Positions 50,989 through 59,615 are shown, counted from the stretch's first letter. The stretch: DNA of 64,000 nt from JAFDWI01 sp963764215 (GCA_963764215.1 CAVXRS010000003.1:62001-126000), one strand, 5' to 3'. Numbers and translations: made by a program. Notes: generated by a model from the letters alone, not told the origin.

Positions 50989-52346
50989 CAGAGGCTGTCG
51001 ATAAGTCGGGAGACCCGTTCGTCGTGGGCGCGGAAGGGGTCCTTGCACAGCACCGTGCGCTGCACCTGGTCGTTCAGCTTCAGGTGGACCCAGTCGACCG
51101 TGTAATCGCGCTTGCGTTCCTTGGCCCTGCGAATGAATGCACCCCGCAGACGGGCCCGCGTGGTCTGGGGAGGTTCGTCGACCGCCAGGTCGATCTCCTC
51201 GTCGGTACAGACCCGGTCCACCCTGCCACGCTGCTGCAACCGGTAGTACAGACCGCGTCCCGGGTCCGCATCATGGTACTGCAGGTCCATCAAGGCGATT
51301 CTGGGGTCGCTGAGCTCCAGGTTGTGCCGGGTGCGGTATGCGTCGATCAAGTTGTACTTGGTGACCCAGTCGCATTCTCGATCGAGGGAGAGGGGATCCT
51401 TTTCGATGCCCTTGAGGCAGTGCTCCCACATGTCGACGGCCCGCTGCTCTTCGGGGGGGAAGCCCCTGGTCTCGGCGAAGCGGAGGGCCCGGTCGAGGAA
51501 CTCGGATTGGATGTCGAGGGCGCTCACCTCCCGTCCGTTCGCGAGGCGGACGGTCTGGGTGCAGGTGGGGTCGTGGCTGATCTCCCGGATCGCCCGGATG
51601 GGGTTCTCGAGCGTCATGTCGCGCAGGACCACCGAGGGCTCTTCGAGCATGCGCAACAGCGCACTGGCCGCGCCGACCTTGAGGAACGCGGCGTACTCGC
51701 TCATGTTGGAATCGCCGACGATCACGTGCAGCCGCCGGTACCGTTCGGCATCGGCATGAGGTTCATCCCGGGTGTTGATGATCGGGCGACTACGGGTGGT
51801 GGCCGACGACACGCCTTCCCAGATGTGCTCGGCCCGCTGGCTGATCGAGAACTTGGCCCCACGTGCGGTCATGAGGACCTTTCCGGCACCGGCATAGATC
51901 TGCCGGGACACCAGGAACGGAATCATCACCTCCGCGTAGTGGGCGAAGTCGTCCCGTCGCGCGGTCAGGTAGTTCTCGTGACACCCGTAGGAGTTTCCCG
52001 CCGAATCGGTGTTGTTCTTGAACAGGTGGATGGTCCCGCGGATCCCCTCCTCGGCGAGACGGTGCTGGGCCGCGACCAGCAGTTGCTGCAGGATCCGCTC
52101 GCCGGCCTTGTCGTGGGCGATCAGGTTTCGGACCGAATCACACTCGGGTGTGGCGTATTCGGGATGCGAGCCGACGTCCAGATAGAGGCGCGCGCCATTG
52201 GCGAGGAACACGTTCGAGGATCGTCCCCACGTGACGACCCGCCGGAACAGATAGCGCGCCACCTCGTCCGGGCTGAGCCGTCGTTGCCCGTTCAGGGTAC
52301 AGGTGACCCCGTATTCGTTCTCGATGCCGTAGATCCGGCGCTGCAT
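50988..52346 (-). CDS. pafA: Pup-protein ligase PafA
   Basis: Ligates the C-terminal glutamate of Pup to substrate lysines using ATP. 452 aa, highly similar to mycobacterial PafA throughout: MQRRIYGIENEYGVTC (ATP/Mg site), LSPDEVARYLFRRVV, YLDVGSHPEYATPECDS, FKNNTDSAGNSYGCHENYL, SQRAEHIWEGVSSATTRSRPI and VDWVHLKLNDQ. The ATG at 52346 has TAACGT exactly 7 nt upstream. It is distinguished from Dop by lacking the extra loop. Confidence 0.96.
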   Translation of the reverse strand: MQRRIYGIENEYGVTCTLNGQRRLSPDEVARYLFRRVVTWGRSSNVFLANGARLYLDVGSHPEYATPECDSVRNLIAHDKAGERILQQLLVAAQHRLAEEGIRGTIHLFKNNTDSAGNSYGCHENYLTARRDDFAHYAEVMIPFLVSRQIYAGAGKVLMTARGAKFSISQRAEHIWEGVSSATTRSRPIINTRDEPHADAERYRRLHVIVGDSNMSEYAAFLKVGAASALLRMLEEPSVVLRDMTLENPIRAIREISHDPTCTQTVRLANGREVSALDIQSEFLDRALRFAETRGFPPEEQRAVDMWEHCLKGIEKDPLSLDRECDWVTKYNLIDAYRTRHNLELSDPRIALMDLQYHDADPGRGLYYRLQQRGRVDRVCTDEEIDLAVDEPPQTTRARLRGAFIRRAKERKRDYTVDWVHLKLNDQVQRTVLCKDPFRAHDERVSRLIDSL

Positions 52347-52353
52347 GTTGGGC

Positions 52354-52359
52354 ACGTTA
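52354..52359 (-). promoter_or_regulatory. -10 box for pafA (leaderless)
   Basis: TAACGT on the minus strand followed by exactly 7 nt and the ATG at 52346. Confidence 0.6.
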
Positions 52360-52389
52360 TCGGGGCCATGGCGTGAAATGGGGCGATAC

Positions 52390-53088
52390 TCAGGTCCCCG
52401 ATGAGGTGGCGGAGCCGAGCAGTGAGGCGACCTCGTCGGGCTCGATTCGTGAAAATGCCCGCCGCCGACCGTTGCGTTCGAGCAGGGCCACCTCGAGCAC
52501 CTCGGGTTCCAGCGGCTCGTCATCGCTCCCGAGTGCCGCGACGGCGGCCGCGAGTCCGGCGGCCAGGCTCAGCCCCGGTTGCCACCGGGCTTCCAGTCGT
52601 TCCGAAACGGCATCGGCATCACCACCCAGTGCGCACCAGTCGCTCTCGTCCATCATGGTGCCGTCGTAGAGGATGTGGAACAGCCGATCGTCCTCGGGGC
52701 GTGTCCCGACTTCGGCGACCAGCAGTTCGACCTCCATGGGTTTCATCTCGTGGGTGAACACCTGGCCGAGCAGCTGGGCGTACTGGTTGGCGAGGCCGCG
52801 CGCCACCACATCCACGCGGGAGAACTCGAATCCCTTGAGATCGGCGTGACGCACGCCGGCCACCCGCAACTGGTCGAATTCGCTGAACTTTCCGACGCCC
52901 CCGAAACCGATCCGGTCGTAGATCTCGTTGATCTTGTGCAGGGTCGACGACGGGTTCTCCGCACAGAGCACGATCCCCGCCTCGGTGCACACGGCCACGA
53001 GGCTGCGGCCCCGTGCAATGCCCTTGCGGGCATAGTCCGCCCGGTCGGCCATCACCTGTTCGGGCGAGACGTAGTAGGGCATGCTCAT
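52390..53088 (-). CDS. prcA: Proteasome alpha subunit PrcA
   Basis: Outer-ring subunit of the 20S core that gates substrate entry and binds ARC. 232 aa. SMPYYVSPEQVMADRADYARKGIARGRSLVAV and SSTLHKINEIYDRIGFGGVGKFSEFDQLR closely match actinobacterial PrcA, and the N-terminal octapeptide-like gate is present. It overlaps prcB by ATGA. pafA follows after 43 nt with its own -10 box. Confidence 0.95.
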   Translation of the reverse strand: MSMPYYVSPEQVMADRADYARKGIARGRSLVAVCTEAGIVLCAENPSSTLHKINEIYDRIGFGGVGKFSEFDQLRVAGVRHADLKGFEFSRVDVVARGLANQYAQLLGQVFTHEMKPMEVELLVAEVGTRPEDDRLFHILYDGTMMDESDWCALGGDADAVSERLEARWQPGLSLAAGLAAAVAALGSDDEPLEPEVLEVALLERNGRRRAFSRIEPDEVASLLGSATSSGT

Positions 53089-53903
53089 GCGTCGTCCTCC
53101 CGGCCCGGTTCGGCGCGTTGTTGCGCATAGGTTTCGTTGAGCCGCTGCACCCGGTCACGCAACTCCGCCTCGGAGACCGGCCCGAAGCCGTCCGCGTCGA
53201 CGTGGGCGACGACCGGGAAGATGCCCCGCAAAAGGTCCGGTCCCCCGGTTGCCGAATCTGCCTCGGCCGCAGTCATCAGGGCGTTCAGGGCCAGATCGGT
53301 CGCGGCGTCGGCGTCGAGCGACGGGGACCAACCCAATCGGAGGACCGTCGATGCGTGCATGCTGCCCGAACCGGTGGCACTCAGTTCGTGTTCTTCGTAG
53401 CGCCCGCCGGTCACGTCGTATTCGAAGAGGCGTCCGTGCCCGGCGTCCCGGTCGAAGCCGGCGAACACCGGCACGACGGCCAGCCCCTGCATCGCCGCGG
53501 TCAGGTGATTCCGGACCATGCGGCCCAGCTGATTCGCCTTGCCCTCGAGGCTCAGGGATTCACCCTCGACCTTCTCGTAGTGCTCGAGCTGCAACTGGAA
53601 GAGCCGCACCATCTCCACGGCCGGGCCGGCCGCACCCGCGATCCCCACGATCGAGTGGGAATCGGCGGCGAAGACCTTCTCGATGCGGCTGTGGCTGATG
53701 AAATTTCCCGACGTGGCCCGGCGGTCCCCCGCCATGAGTACCCCGTCGGAGTACCGCAGCGCCACCACGGTCGTGCCGTGGGGGATGTCGAGCCGGTGCG
53801 TCGTGTCAGCGGCCACGGAGGTCGGTTGCAGACCGACCCGGTCGACGAGACCGATGAAATCCGGACCGGGGTCGTCGTGCGGTTGATAGTACGGGAGGGT
53901 CAC
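53085..53903 (-). CDS. prcB: Proteasome beta subunit PrcB
   Basis: Catalytic subunit with an autocleaved propeptide; the nucleophile is the threonine after Gly43 (HG|TTVVALRYSDG, T44). 272 aa, with AGDRRATSGNFISHSRIEKVF and GSGSMHAS conserved. It starts at a GTG with TACCCT 8 nt upstream, suggesting a second promoter inside the Pup operon. The ATGA overlap with prcA ensures balanced synthesis. Confidence 0.95.
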   Translation of the reverse strand: MTLPYYQPHDDPGPDFIGLVDRVGLQPTSVAADTTHRLDIPHGTTVVALRYSDGVLMAGDRRATSGNFISHSRIEKVFAADSHSIVGIAGAAGPAVEMVRLFQLQLEHYEKVEGESLSLEGKANQLGRMVRNHLTAAMQGLAVVPVFAGFDRDAGHGRLFEYDVTGGRYEEHELSATGSGSMHASTVLRLGWSPSLDADAATDLALNALMTAAEADSATGGPDLLRGIFPVVAHVDADGFGPVSEAELRDRVQRLNETYAQQRAEPGREDDA

Positions 53904-53911
53904 GGAACCCG

Positions 53912-53917
53912 AGGGTA
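53912..53917 (-). promoter_or_regulatory. -10 box for prcBA
   Basis: TACCCT on the minus strand, 8 nt before the prcB GTG at 53903. Confidence 0.5.
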
Positions 53918-53959
53918 GTGCGCGGGAGAGGCGTTCCGGCCTCCCCGGTGGTCGCAGGG

Positions 53960-54154
53960 CTACTGGCCGCCCTTTTGCACGTACGACTTGACGAAGTCCT
54001 CCGCGTTCTCCTCCAGGACGTCGTCGATCTCGTCCAAGAGGTCGTCCAGCTCCGACTTGATCTTCTCGCCGTGGTCCGAACGGGCCGATTCTCCGGCGGT
54101 CGTCGCACTGTCGTCCCGTGGGGTGGACTTCTGTTTGAACTCTCGTTCAGCCAT
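53960..54154 (-). CDS. pup: Prokaryotic ubiquitin-like protein Pup
   Basis: 64-aa disordered modifier. Its C-terminal half is the ARC-binding helical segment (ELDDLLDEIDDVLEENAEDFVKSYVQKGGQ) ending in Gly-Gly-Gln. The terminal Gln must be deamidated by Dop before ligation by PafA. GGAGG lies 6 nt before the ATG at 54154, a strong ribosome binding site that also fixes the start. The longer open frame upstream is dop shadow. Confidence 0.96.
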   Translation of the reverse strand: MAEREFKQKSTPRDDSATTAGESARSDHGEKIKSELDDLLDEIDDVLEENAEDFVKSYVQKGGQ

Positions 54155-54261
54155 TGCCGGCCTCCGTGATCGTGCCGATCGGCCCGCGGCGTCGGGCCGC
54201 GGTGCTTGCGGCTCCAACCTATCCACATCACGACCCCGAACACACGGATTTCCCGAGGTGA

Positions 54262-55767
54262 TCACGCCTCCAACCCACGGATCAGCTCCTCGGCGGTCGA
54301 GCTCGTGTCGATCAGCTCCCCGACCTGCGCCTTCGTTCCCCGTCCCGGTTCGAGCATCGGTACCCGTCGGAGAGGTTCGCTGCCGACGTCGAAGACCATC
54401 GAGTCCCAGTTCGCCGATACGACGGCGTCGGCGAACTTGGTGAGACAGGCGCCACGGAACCAGGCCCGGGTGTCCTCGGGCGGGTGGTGGACCGCGTGCC
54501 GCACCTCGTCGTCTGTGGAGATCCGGACCAGCCCGGCCCGGACTGCGAGCGATCGTTCGGGGCGGACGTCGTGATACTGGAAGGCGATCGCGCCAAGTCG
54601 TTCGTCGTCCCAACCCACCCGATGGCGTTCCCGGTAGGCGTCGAGCAGGCGCAGCTTCGCCACCCAGTCGAGTCGATCGGCGAGGCTCATCGGGTCCCGT
54701 TCCAGGCCCTCGAGGACCTGTCGCCAGTGCTGCAGGATCTCGGCGGCGATTCCGTCGCCTCCGACGCATTCCGCACCGCCTTTCTCCACGTAGCGTTCGG
54801 CACGCTCGAAGAGGCCGATCTGCACGTCCAGCGCAGTGACAGCCCGGCCGTCGACGAGGTCCAAGGGCTGGGTGAGGTCCAGGTCACGCGACACCGAGCG
54901 CATGGCCGCAACGGGGGCGACGAAGCGGATCTCGTCGAGTGCGACGTCGTCCTCGACCATGGCGAGCACCAGCGCCGTGGTCCCGACCTTGAGCAGAGTC
55001 GCCACCTCCGAACAGTTCGCGTCGCCACAGATGACGTGGAGCCGTCGATACTTCTCGGGGTCGGCGTGCGGCTCATCACGGGTGTTGATGATGGGTCGCT
55101 TCAGCGTCGTCTCCAGCCCCACTTCGGTCTCGAAGAAGTCGGCCCGCTGCGTGATCTGGTACGGCACGTCGATCCCGGCGATCTCGCTGCCGATCTTGCC
55201 CGAACCCGTGTAGATCTGGCGCGTCACGAAATGGGCGGTCGCGTGGTCCACGATCCGGTGGAACGGAACCGACCTGGCCACCAGGTAGTTCTCGTGGCAA
55301 CCGTACGAGTTGCCCTTTCCGTCGGAGTTGTTCTTGTAGACGACCACCTCCTCATGCGGTGGGAGCAGCGTTGCCGCGGCGCGCATGGCCCGCTGCAGGA
55401 TCAGTCCGGCCGCGGCATCCCAGACGACCACCGAACGGGCATCGGCGCATTCGGGCGTCGAGAGCTCCGGGTGGGCGTGGTCCACGTAGAAGCGTGCTCC
55501 GTTGCGCAGGACCGTGTTCACCAGATGCGTCTCGACTTCCGGCGCCTGCGCTTCGACCGGGGACTTCTCCCGCGCGTCGTGACCCGGCGTCTCCCCCAGA
55601 AAGTCCCAATCGATCCGCGTCTCCTCTGCACCCGTGGCCGCCGACTCCGCATCGGCGAGGTACGCGTTGATCAACAGCGAAGATGCCGCGATGGGGTCCG
55701 ACTCGCGTACCCCCCGGTGCACGATCCCGAACTCGGTCTCCAGTCCGAGATACTTGTGCAGCGCCAT
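54262..55767 (-). CDS. dop: Deamidase of Pup / depupylase Dop
   Basis: Converts Pup-Gln to Pup-Glu and removes Pup from substrates. 501 aa, glutamine-synthetase fold shared with PafA. HKYLGLETEFGIVHRG at the N-terminus, the Dop-specific loop (SAATGAEETRIDWDFLGETP region), VDHAHPELSTPEC, YKNNSDGKGNSYGCHENYL and RPIINTRDEPHAD are conserved. TAGGCT lies 9 nt before the ATG at 55767. It sits between arc and pup, as in other actinobacteria. Confidence 0.95.
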   Translation of the reverse strand: MALHKYLGLETEFGIVHRGVRESDPIAASSLLINAYLADAESAATGAEETRIDWDFLGETPGHDAREKSPVEAQAPEVETHLVNTVLRNGARFYVDHAHPELSTPECADARSVVVWDAAAGLILQRAMRAAATLLPPHEEVVVYKNNSDGKGNSYGCHENYLVARSVPFHRIVDHATAHFVTRQIYTGSGKIGSEIAGIDVPYQITQRADFFETEVGLETTLKRPIINTRDEPHADPEKYRRLHVICGDANCSEVATLLKVGTTALVLAMVEDDVALDEIRFVAPVAAMRSVSRDLDLTQPLDLVDGRAVTALDVQIGLFERAERYVEKGGAECVGGDGIAAEILQHWRQVLEGLERDPMSLADRLDWVAKLRLLDAYRERHRVGWDDERLGAIAFQYHDVRPERSLAVRAGLVRISTDDEVRHAVHHPPEDTRAWFRGACLTKFADAVVSANWDSMVFDVGSEPLRRVPMLEPGRGTKAQVGELIDTSSTAEELIRGLEA

Positions 55768-55794
55768 GGGCCGACGAGCCTACCGGGCCACGGG

Positions 55795-57618
55795 CTACAG
55801 ATACTGACCCGTCGCGACCCGTTCGATCGCTCGTCCCCCGTCGGACTTGTTGTCCGAGGCACGCGACACGAGCGTGCGCACATACACGATCCGCTCGCCT
55901 TTCTTGCCGGAGATCTTCGCCCAGTCGTCCGGATTGGTGGTGTTGGGCAGATCCTCGTGTTCGGAGTACTCCTGGTGGATCCCCTCGATCAGATCCTCGG
56001 TGCGCAGTCCCTTCGTTCCCCCGGCGATCACCCGTTTGATCGCCAGCTTCTTGGCACGTCGAACGATGTTCTCGATCATGGCTCCCGAAGAGAAGTCCTT
56101 GAAGTACATCACCTCTTTGTCACCGTTTGCGTAGGTGACCTCGAGGAAGCGGTTGGGCTCGTCCGTCCGGTACATCTCGGCGACGGTGTCCTCGATCATC
56201 GCGGCAATCGCCCGTTCCGGGTCACCCGCACCGAGCTTCTCGACGGCCTCGCCGTCCAACGGGAGGCTCGGGTCCAGGTATCGGGAGAAGATCTGCGCCG
56301 CGGCTTCGGCGTCGGGCCGTTCGATCTTGATCTTCACGTCCAGCCGACCCGGACGCAGGATGGCCGGGTCGATGAGGTCCTCGCGGTTCGACGCACCGAT
56401 CACGATCACGTTCTTGAGTGCTTCGACACCGTCGATCTCAGCCAGGAGCTGAGGCACGATCGTCGATTCCATGTCGGAGGAGATGCCGGTTCCACGGGTG
56501 CGGAACATCGAGTCCATCTCGTCGAAGAACACGATGACGGGCCATCCCTCCTCGGACTTCTCACGGGCCCGCTGGAAGACCAGCCGGATCTGCCGCTCGG
56601 TCTCCCCCACGTACTTGTTGAGGAGTTCCGGGCCCTTGATGTTGAGGAAATAGCTGCGCGCGTTCTCGTCTCCGGAGACCTCGGCGACCTTCTTCGCGAG
56701 CGAATTGGCCACGGCCTTGGCGATGAGCGTCTTTCCACAACCCGGGGGGCCGTAGAGCAGGATCCCCTTGGGTGCCGGGAGCGCGTGCTCCGCGTAGAGG
56801 TCGGCGTGGACATAGGGCAACTCGACCGCGTCCGCGATCTGCTCGATCTGGGAGTCCAGCCCACCCACGTCCGCGTACGTGATGTCGGGAACCTCCTCGA
56901 GCACCAGCTCCTCGACCTCCGGACGGGGCAACTTCTCGAGCAGCACCCCCGAACGGGCGTCCATGCGCAGCGTGTCTCCGGCACGGAGGCGGACGTCGTC
57001 CAGATCGGGGGCAAGTTGCACCACCCGTTCCTCATCGGCGCGCGCGGTGATCAGAGCCCGGCCGACACCCAGGTACTCGCTGAAGGTGACGACCTCACCC
57101 TGCTCCTCGGGGGCGCGGGCCATCACGACGTTCAGCGAGTCGTTCAGCACCACCTCGGCTCCGACCCGCAGCGTTCCCGCGACATCGGGTACCACGGCCA
57201 CCCGCATCTTGCGCCCACCCGACATCACATCGACCGTACCGTCGTCGTTGACCGCCAGCAGCGTGCCGTATGCGGCCGGCGGCTGGGTCAGCTTGTCGAC
57301 TTCTTCGCGCAGCGTCGCGATGTGGTCGCGCGCTTCGCGCAGCGTGAAGGTCAACTTCTCGTTGCGCGATACCGCTTCGGCCAACTGTCCTTTGAGATCC
57401 ACCAGCCGCTCTTCGAGCGCGTGACGGCGCGCGGCCCCGTCTCCCCCGAGGTCGCGCCGCTCCCGCAGTTCGGCTTCCAGCTCGTCGCAGTGCCGTCGCA
57501 GGGCCTCGAAACGCTCCACCTGGACACCATCATCCGATTCGATGGGAACAACCTCCTGCTCGCGGGGCGGGATGATCCCAGTCCCTTCGAAGCCGACCCT
57601 ACCGGCTCCAGCGGCCAT
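55795..57618 (-). CDS. arc: Proteasome-associated AAA+ ATPase ARC (Mpa)
   Basis: Hexameric unfoldase that captures pupylated proteins and threads them into the core. 607 aa: an N-terminal coiled coil for Pup binding (VERFEALRRHCDELEAELRERR onward), two OB domains, then the AAA+ module with YGPPGCGKTLIAKAV (Walker A), IVFFDEMDSMF (Walker B) and RPGRLDVKI. The extreme C-terminus is GQYL, the tail with a penultimate tyrosine that docks on PrcA. The ATG at 57618 is the only plausible start; an open extension to 57762 lies in the divergent intergenic region. It transcribes away from the ferredoxin gene. Confidence 0.95.
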   Translation of the reverse strand: MAAGAGRVGFEGTGIIPPREQEVVPIESDDGVQVERFEALRRHCDELEAELRERRDLGGDGAARRHALEERLVDLKGQLAEAVSRNEKLTFTLREARDHIATLREEVDKLTQPPAAYGTLLAVNDDGTVDVMSGGRKMRVAVVPDVAGTLRVGAEVVLNDSLNVVMARAPEEQGEVVTFSEYLGVGRALITARADEERVVQLAPDLDDVRLRAGDTLRMDARSGVLLEKLPRPEVEELVLEEVPDITYADVGGLDSQIEQIADAVELPYVHADLYAEHALPAPKGILLYGPPGCGKTLIAKAVANSLAKKVAEVSGDENARSYFLNIKGPELLNKYVGETERQIRLVFQRAREKSEEGWPVIVFFDEMDSMFRTRGTGISSDMESTIVPQLLAEIDGVEALKNVIVIGASNREDLIDPAILRPGRLDVKIKIERPDAEAAAQIFSRYLDPSLPLDGEAVEKLGAGDPERAIAAMIEDTVAEMYRTDEPNRFLEVTYANGDKEVMYFKDFSSGAMIENIVRRAKKLAIKRVIAGGTKGLRTEDLIEGIHQEYSEHEDLPNTTNPDDWAKISGKKGERIVYVRTLVSRASDNKSDGGRAIERVATGQYL

Positions 57619-57764
57619 CGGTGTGGCATGTGACGCCGCGCTGCGGCCTGGCGTGACGCCTGACACCGGTCCCGAAATGGCAGTGGAGGCCGAGCGGCCT
57701 CTATCGTTGACGGTGCGGGTCGCTGGACCCGGGGAATGCAAGCGACACGAGGCACTAGGCAAAC

Positions 57765-58001
57765 ATGAAGGTCTGGATCGACCAGGATCTGTGCACGGGC
57801 GACGGGCTGTGCGAAGAGATCTGTCCTGATGTCTTCGTACTACTCGACGACGGGCTCGCCTACGTCAAGGAAGATGGAACGGCCCTGGACGAGCCGGGGG
57901 GTGCGGCCAGCCAGGCCAATGTCCCAGACGGCCTCGACGAAGCCGTCGAGGAAGCCGCCGAAGAATGCCCCGGAGAGTGCATCTTCATCGAGAACGGCTG
58001 A
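57765..58001 (+). CDS. Small [4Fe-4S]/[3Fe-4S] ferredoxin
   Basis: 78-aa acidic ferredoxin of the kind that feeds electrons to P450s or other oxidoreductases. The ligand pattern is C10-x5-C16-x3-C20 followed by ECPGEC near the end (C68, C72). A cysteine is present at the position (C20) that is often Ala in 3Fe ferredoxins, so a [4Fe-4S] cluster is likely. It is divergent from arc and its last 17 nt overlap trmI tail to tail. No redox partner gene is adjacent. Confidence 0.9.
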   Translation: MKVWIDQDLCTGDGLCEEICPDVFVLLDDGLAYVKEDGTALDEPGGAASQANVPDGLDEAVEEAAEECPGECIFIENG

Positions 58002-58788
58002 GACCTGGACCGCCCAACCAGCGGGCGTGGGTCAGAAAGCCGGTGTGCGCCACCATCCGGTGGTCGGGCCGCACGGCTGCGCCGTCGATGTGCCAGGTGC
58101 GTTGCAGGATCTCCATGGTCTCCGCGAAGCGGAACCCGGTCTTGCCGAGTGACTCCCGGAGCTGGGCCGCCTGGGTGATCGCCGGGGTGTAGGCGACGAT
58201 GATCCCGCCGGGCCGGAGCGCCTCCGCGGCGTGCGGCACGACCTGCCAGGGTTCGGGGAGGTCGAGCACGACCCGGTCGACCCCCACCAGGTCGATACCC
58301 TCGTAGGTGTCGCGCAGCTCGACCGTGTAGCGGTCGGCCGCTTCGTCGCCCAGGAAGGCCTGCACGTTGCGACGAGCGGTGGTGGCGAAGTTCTCGCGGA
58401 CCTCGTAACCGGTCACCCGTGCTCCCGCACGCAACATCGCCATCGACAATGCTCCGGACCCGACCCCCGACTCCAACACGTGCATGCCCGGTGCGAGATC
58501 GGCGAGCATCAGGATCGGACCAAGGTCCTTCGGGTAGATCACCTGGGCACCCCGGGGCATCTTCAGCACGAAATCGGCGAGCGTCGGTCTGATCACCGTG
58601 TACGAACCGCCCTGCGAGGTCTGCAGGACCGCTCCCTCGTCGCGTCCGATGATCTCGTCGTGTCCCAGCACGCCGGCATGGGAATGGAACTCACCTCCGG
58701 CCGTGAGCGCGACGAGATAGCGCCGACGCTTGTTGTCGACGAGCAGGACCCGCTCCCCGTCGGCGAGCCGACCTGTGGATCCGGTCAC
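57985..58788 (-). CDS. trmI: tRNA (adenine-58-N1)-methyltransferase TrmI
   Basis: Methylates A58 in the T loop of tRNA using S-adenosylmethionine. 267 aa: an N-terminal beta domain (GERVLLVDNKRRRYLVAL), GAQVIYPKDLGPIL, SAM-binding ESGVGSGALSMAM, and DLPEPWQVVPHAAEAL, the signature of the TrmI/Gcd14 group. In M. tuberculosis trmI (Rv2118c) is also near the proteasome ATPase gene. It begins with an ATG overlapping the stop of the small upstream gene. Confidence 0.94.
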   Translation of the reverse strand: MTGSTGRLADGERVLLVDNKRRRYLVALTAGGEFHSHAGVLGHDEIIGRDEGAVLQTSQGGSYTVIRPTLADFVLKMPRGAQVIYPKDLGPILMLADLAPGMHVLESGVGSGALSMAMLRAGARVTGYEVRENFATTARRNVQAFLGDEAADRYTVELRDTYEGIDLVGVDRVVLDLPEPWQVVPHAAEALRPGGIIVAYTPAITQAAQLRESLGKTGFRFAETMEILQRTWHIDGAAVRPDHRMVAHTGFLTHARWLGGPGLSRSR

Positions 58789-59054
58789 GCCTGGTCGGAG
58801 GCGCGCGGCCGTCGGCGGGACTTGCGACTCCGCTCGGACCGTTCGATCGACCCCTTGGTGTCGACCCGATGGGTGATCGTCAACCTCTCGCCGGGCTCGA
58901 GCTTCTCCCGATACACGACGTCCTCGCTCCGTCTCGACCAGCGCCGCAAGGTCCGCACTCCGAACAGACCGACCGCGAGGGCCCCCCAGGGACCCGCGTG
59001 TCCGTCACGGAAGCGCCGGAACGACGATTTCTGCAAGCGCAGGAGAATGCCCAC
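58785..59054 (-). CDS. Hypothetical basic membrane-associated protein
   Basis: 89 aa. The N-terminal part is basic and hydrophobic by turns (ILLRLQKSSFRRF...GALAVGLFGVRTLRRW), followed by a strand-like segment (VVYREKLEPGERLTITHRV) and an Arg/Ser-rich tail. The GTG at 59054 is chosen because it follows the stop of the preceding gene closely; no ATG is available. The stop overlaps the trmI start (ATGA). No function known. Confidence 0.6.
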   Translation of the reverse strand: MGILLRLQKSSFRRFRDGHAGPWGALAVGLFGVRTLRRWSRRSEDVVYREKLEPGERLTITHRVDTKGSIERSERSRKSRRRPRASDQA

Positions 59055-59061
59055 GTGGCCC

Positions 59062-59298
59062 TCAGACGCGCCTGATCTCGACGACGGTGGTCCGCTTGCG
59101 CCCCCGACTCCGTCCGAGGATGAACACACCCAACACGACCGCCGTGACGACTGCGGCCCCCACCGCCAGGGCCGTGCTCTTGGCCGATTCGGCGGTGGAG
59201 TCGACCTCGCTCTGCAGTTCCCGGAACTTCGCCCGCAGCTGTTCGGGGGTGACTTTCTCCCCTGCCGCCGGTTCGGTCGTTCCATTCGCCACGGTCAT
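59062..59298 (-). CDS. Small single-pass membrane protein, 78 aa
   Basis: An N-terminal coiled-coil-like helix (TPEQLRAKFRELQSEVDSTAESAKS) leads into one transmembrane helix (ALAVGAAVVTAVVLGVFIL) and a short basic tail (GRSRGRKRTT). It overlaps the upstream gene by ATGA and precedes the 89-aa gene by 7 nt. Part of a four-gene run with trmI. Function unknown. Confidence 0.7.
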   Translation of the reverse strand: MTVANGTTEPAAGEKVTPEQLRAKFRELQSEVDSTAESAKSTALAVGAAVVTAVVLGVFILGRSRGRKRTTVVEIRRV

Positions 59299-59615
59299 GA
59301 ATTCCGTCCCTTCTTCTGTGCGACCGCCCCGAGGGCGATCGCCATGCAGATCACCGCGATTGCCAACGTCACGACATAGGGAACCCAGGTCAGGCTCCCC
59401 GTGAGATGTTGTCCGGTCTCGGTCTGGAGGATCCTCAGGATCCCCAGCAGGACCAGGATGACCGAGGCGCCTCCGAGGATCGCGGCGGCCACACCGATGC
59501 CGATGAACTTCCCCAGGCCCTTGATGGGGTCGACCGTCTCCTGCAGGGCGTAGGCCTTGGAAAGGCGAACGAGCTCACCGATGCTCCGCTGGGGATTCGA
59601 TTCGTCCTCGGCCAT
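59295..59615 (-). CDS. Phage-holin/DUF1469-type small membrane protein
   Basis: 106 aa with two membrane helices (IGIGVAAAILGGASVILVLLGIL and VPYVVTLAIAVICMAIALGAV) and an amphipathic N-terminus (LVRLSKAYALQETVDPIKGLGKFI), the architecture of actinobacterial proteins labelled phage holin superfamily III. These are chromosomal proteins, so lysis is not implied. AGGAA lies 4 nt before the ATG at 59615. It is the first gene of the small-membrane-protein and trmI run. Confidence 0.75.
   Translation of the reverse strand: MAEDESNPQRSIGELVRLSKAYALQETVDPIKGLGKFIGIGVAAAILGGASVILVLLGILRILQTETGQHLTGSLTWVPYVVTLAIAVICMAIALGAVAQKKGRNS

Noticed and set aside
54484..57633. 1049-residue plus-strand open frame
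   Set aside because: It is the antisense of dop and arc, whose families are certain. Long antisense frames are expected in such GC-rich coding DNA.
59295..59615. Phage lysis module
   Set aside because: The holin-like protein has no endolysin or other phage gene nearby and belongs to a family common in actinobacterial chromosomes.
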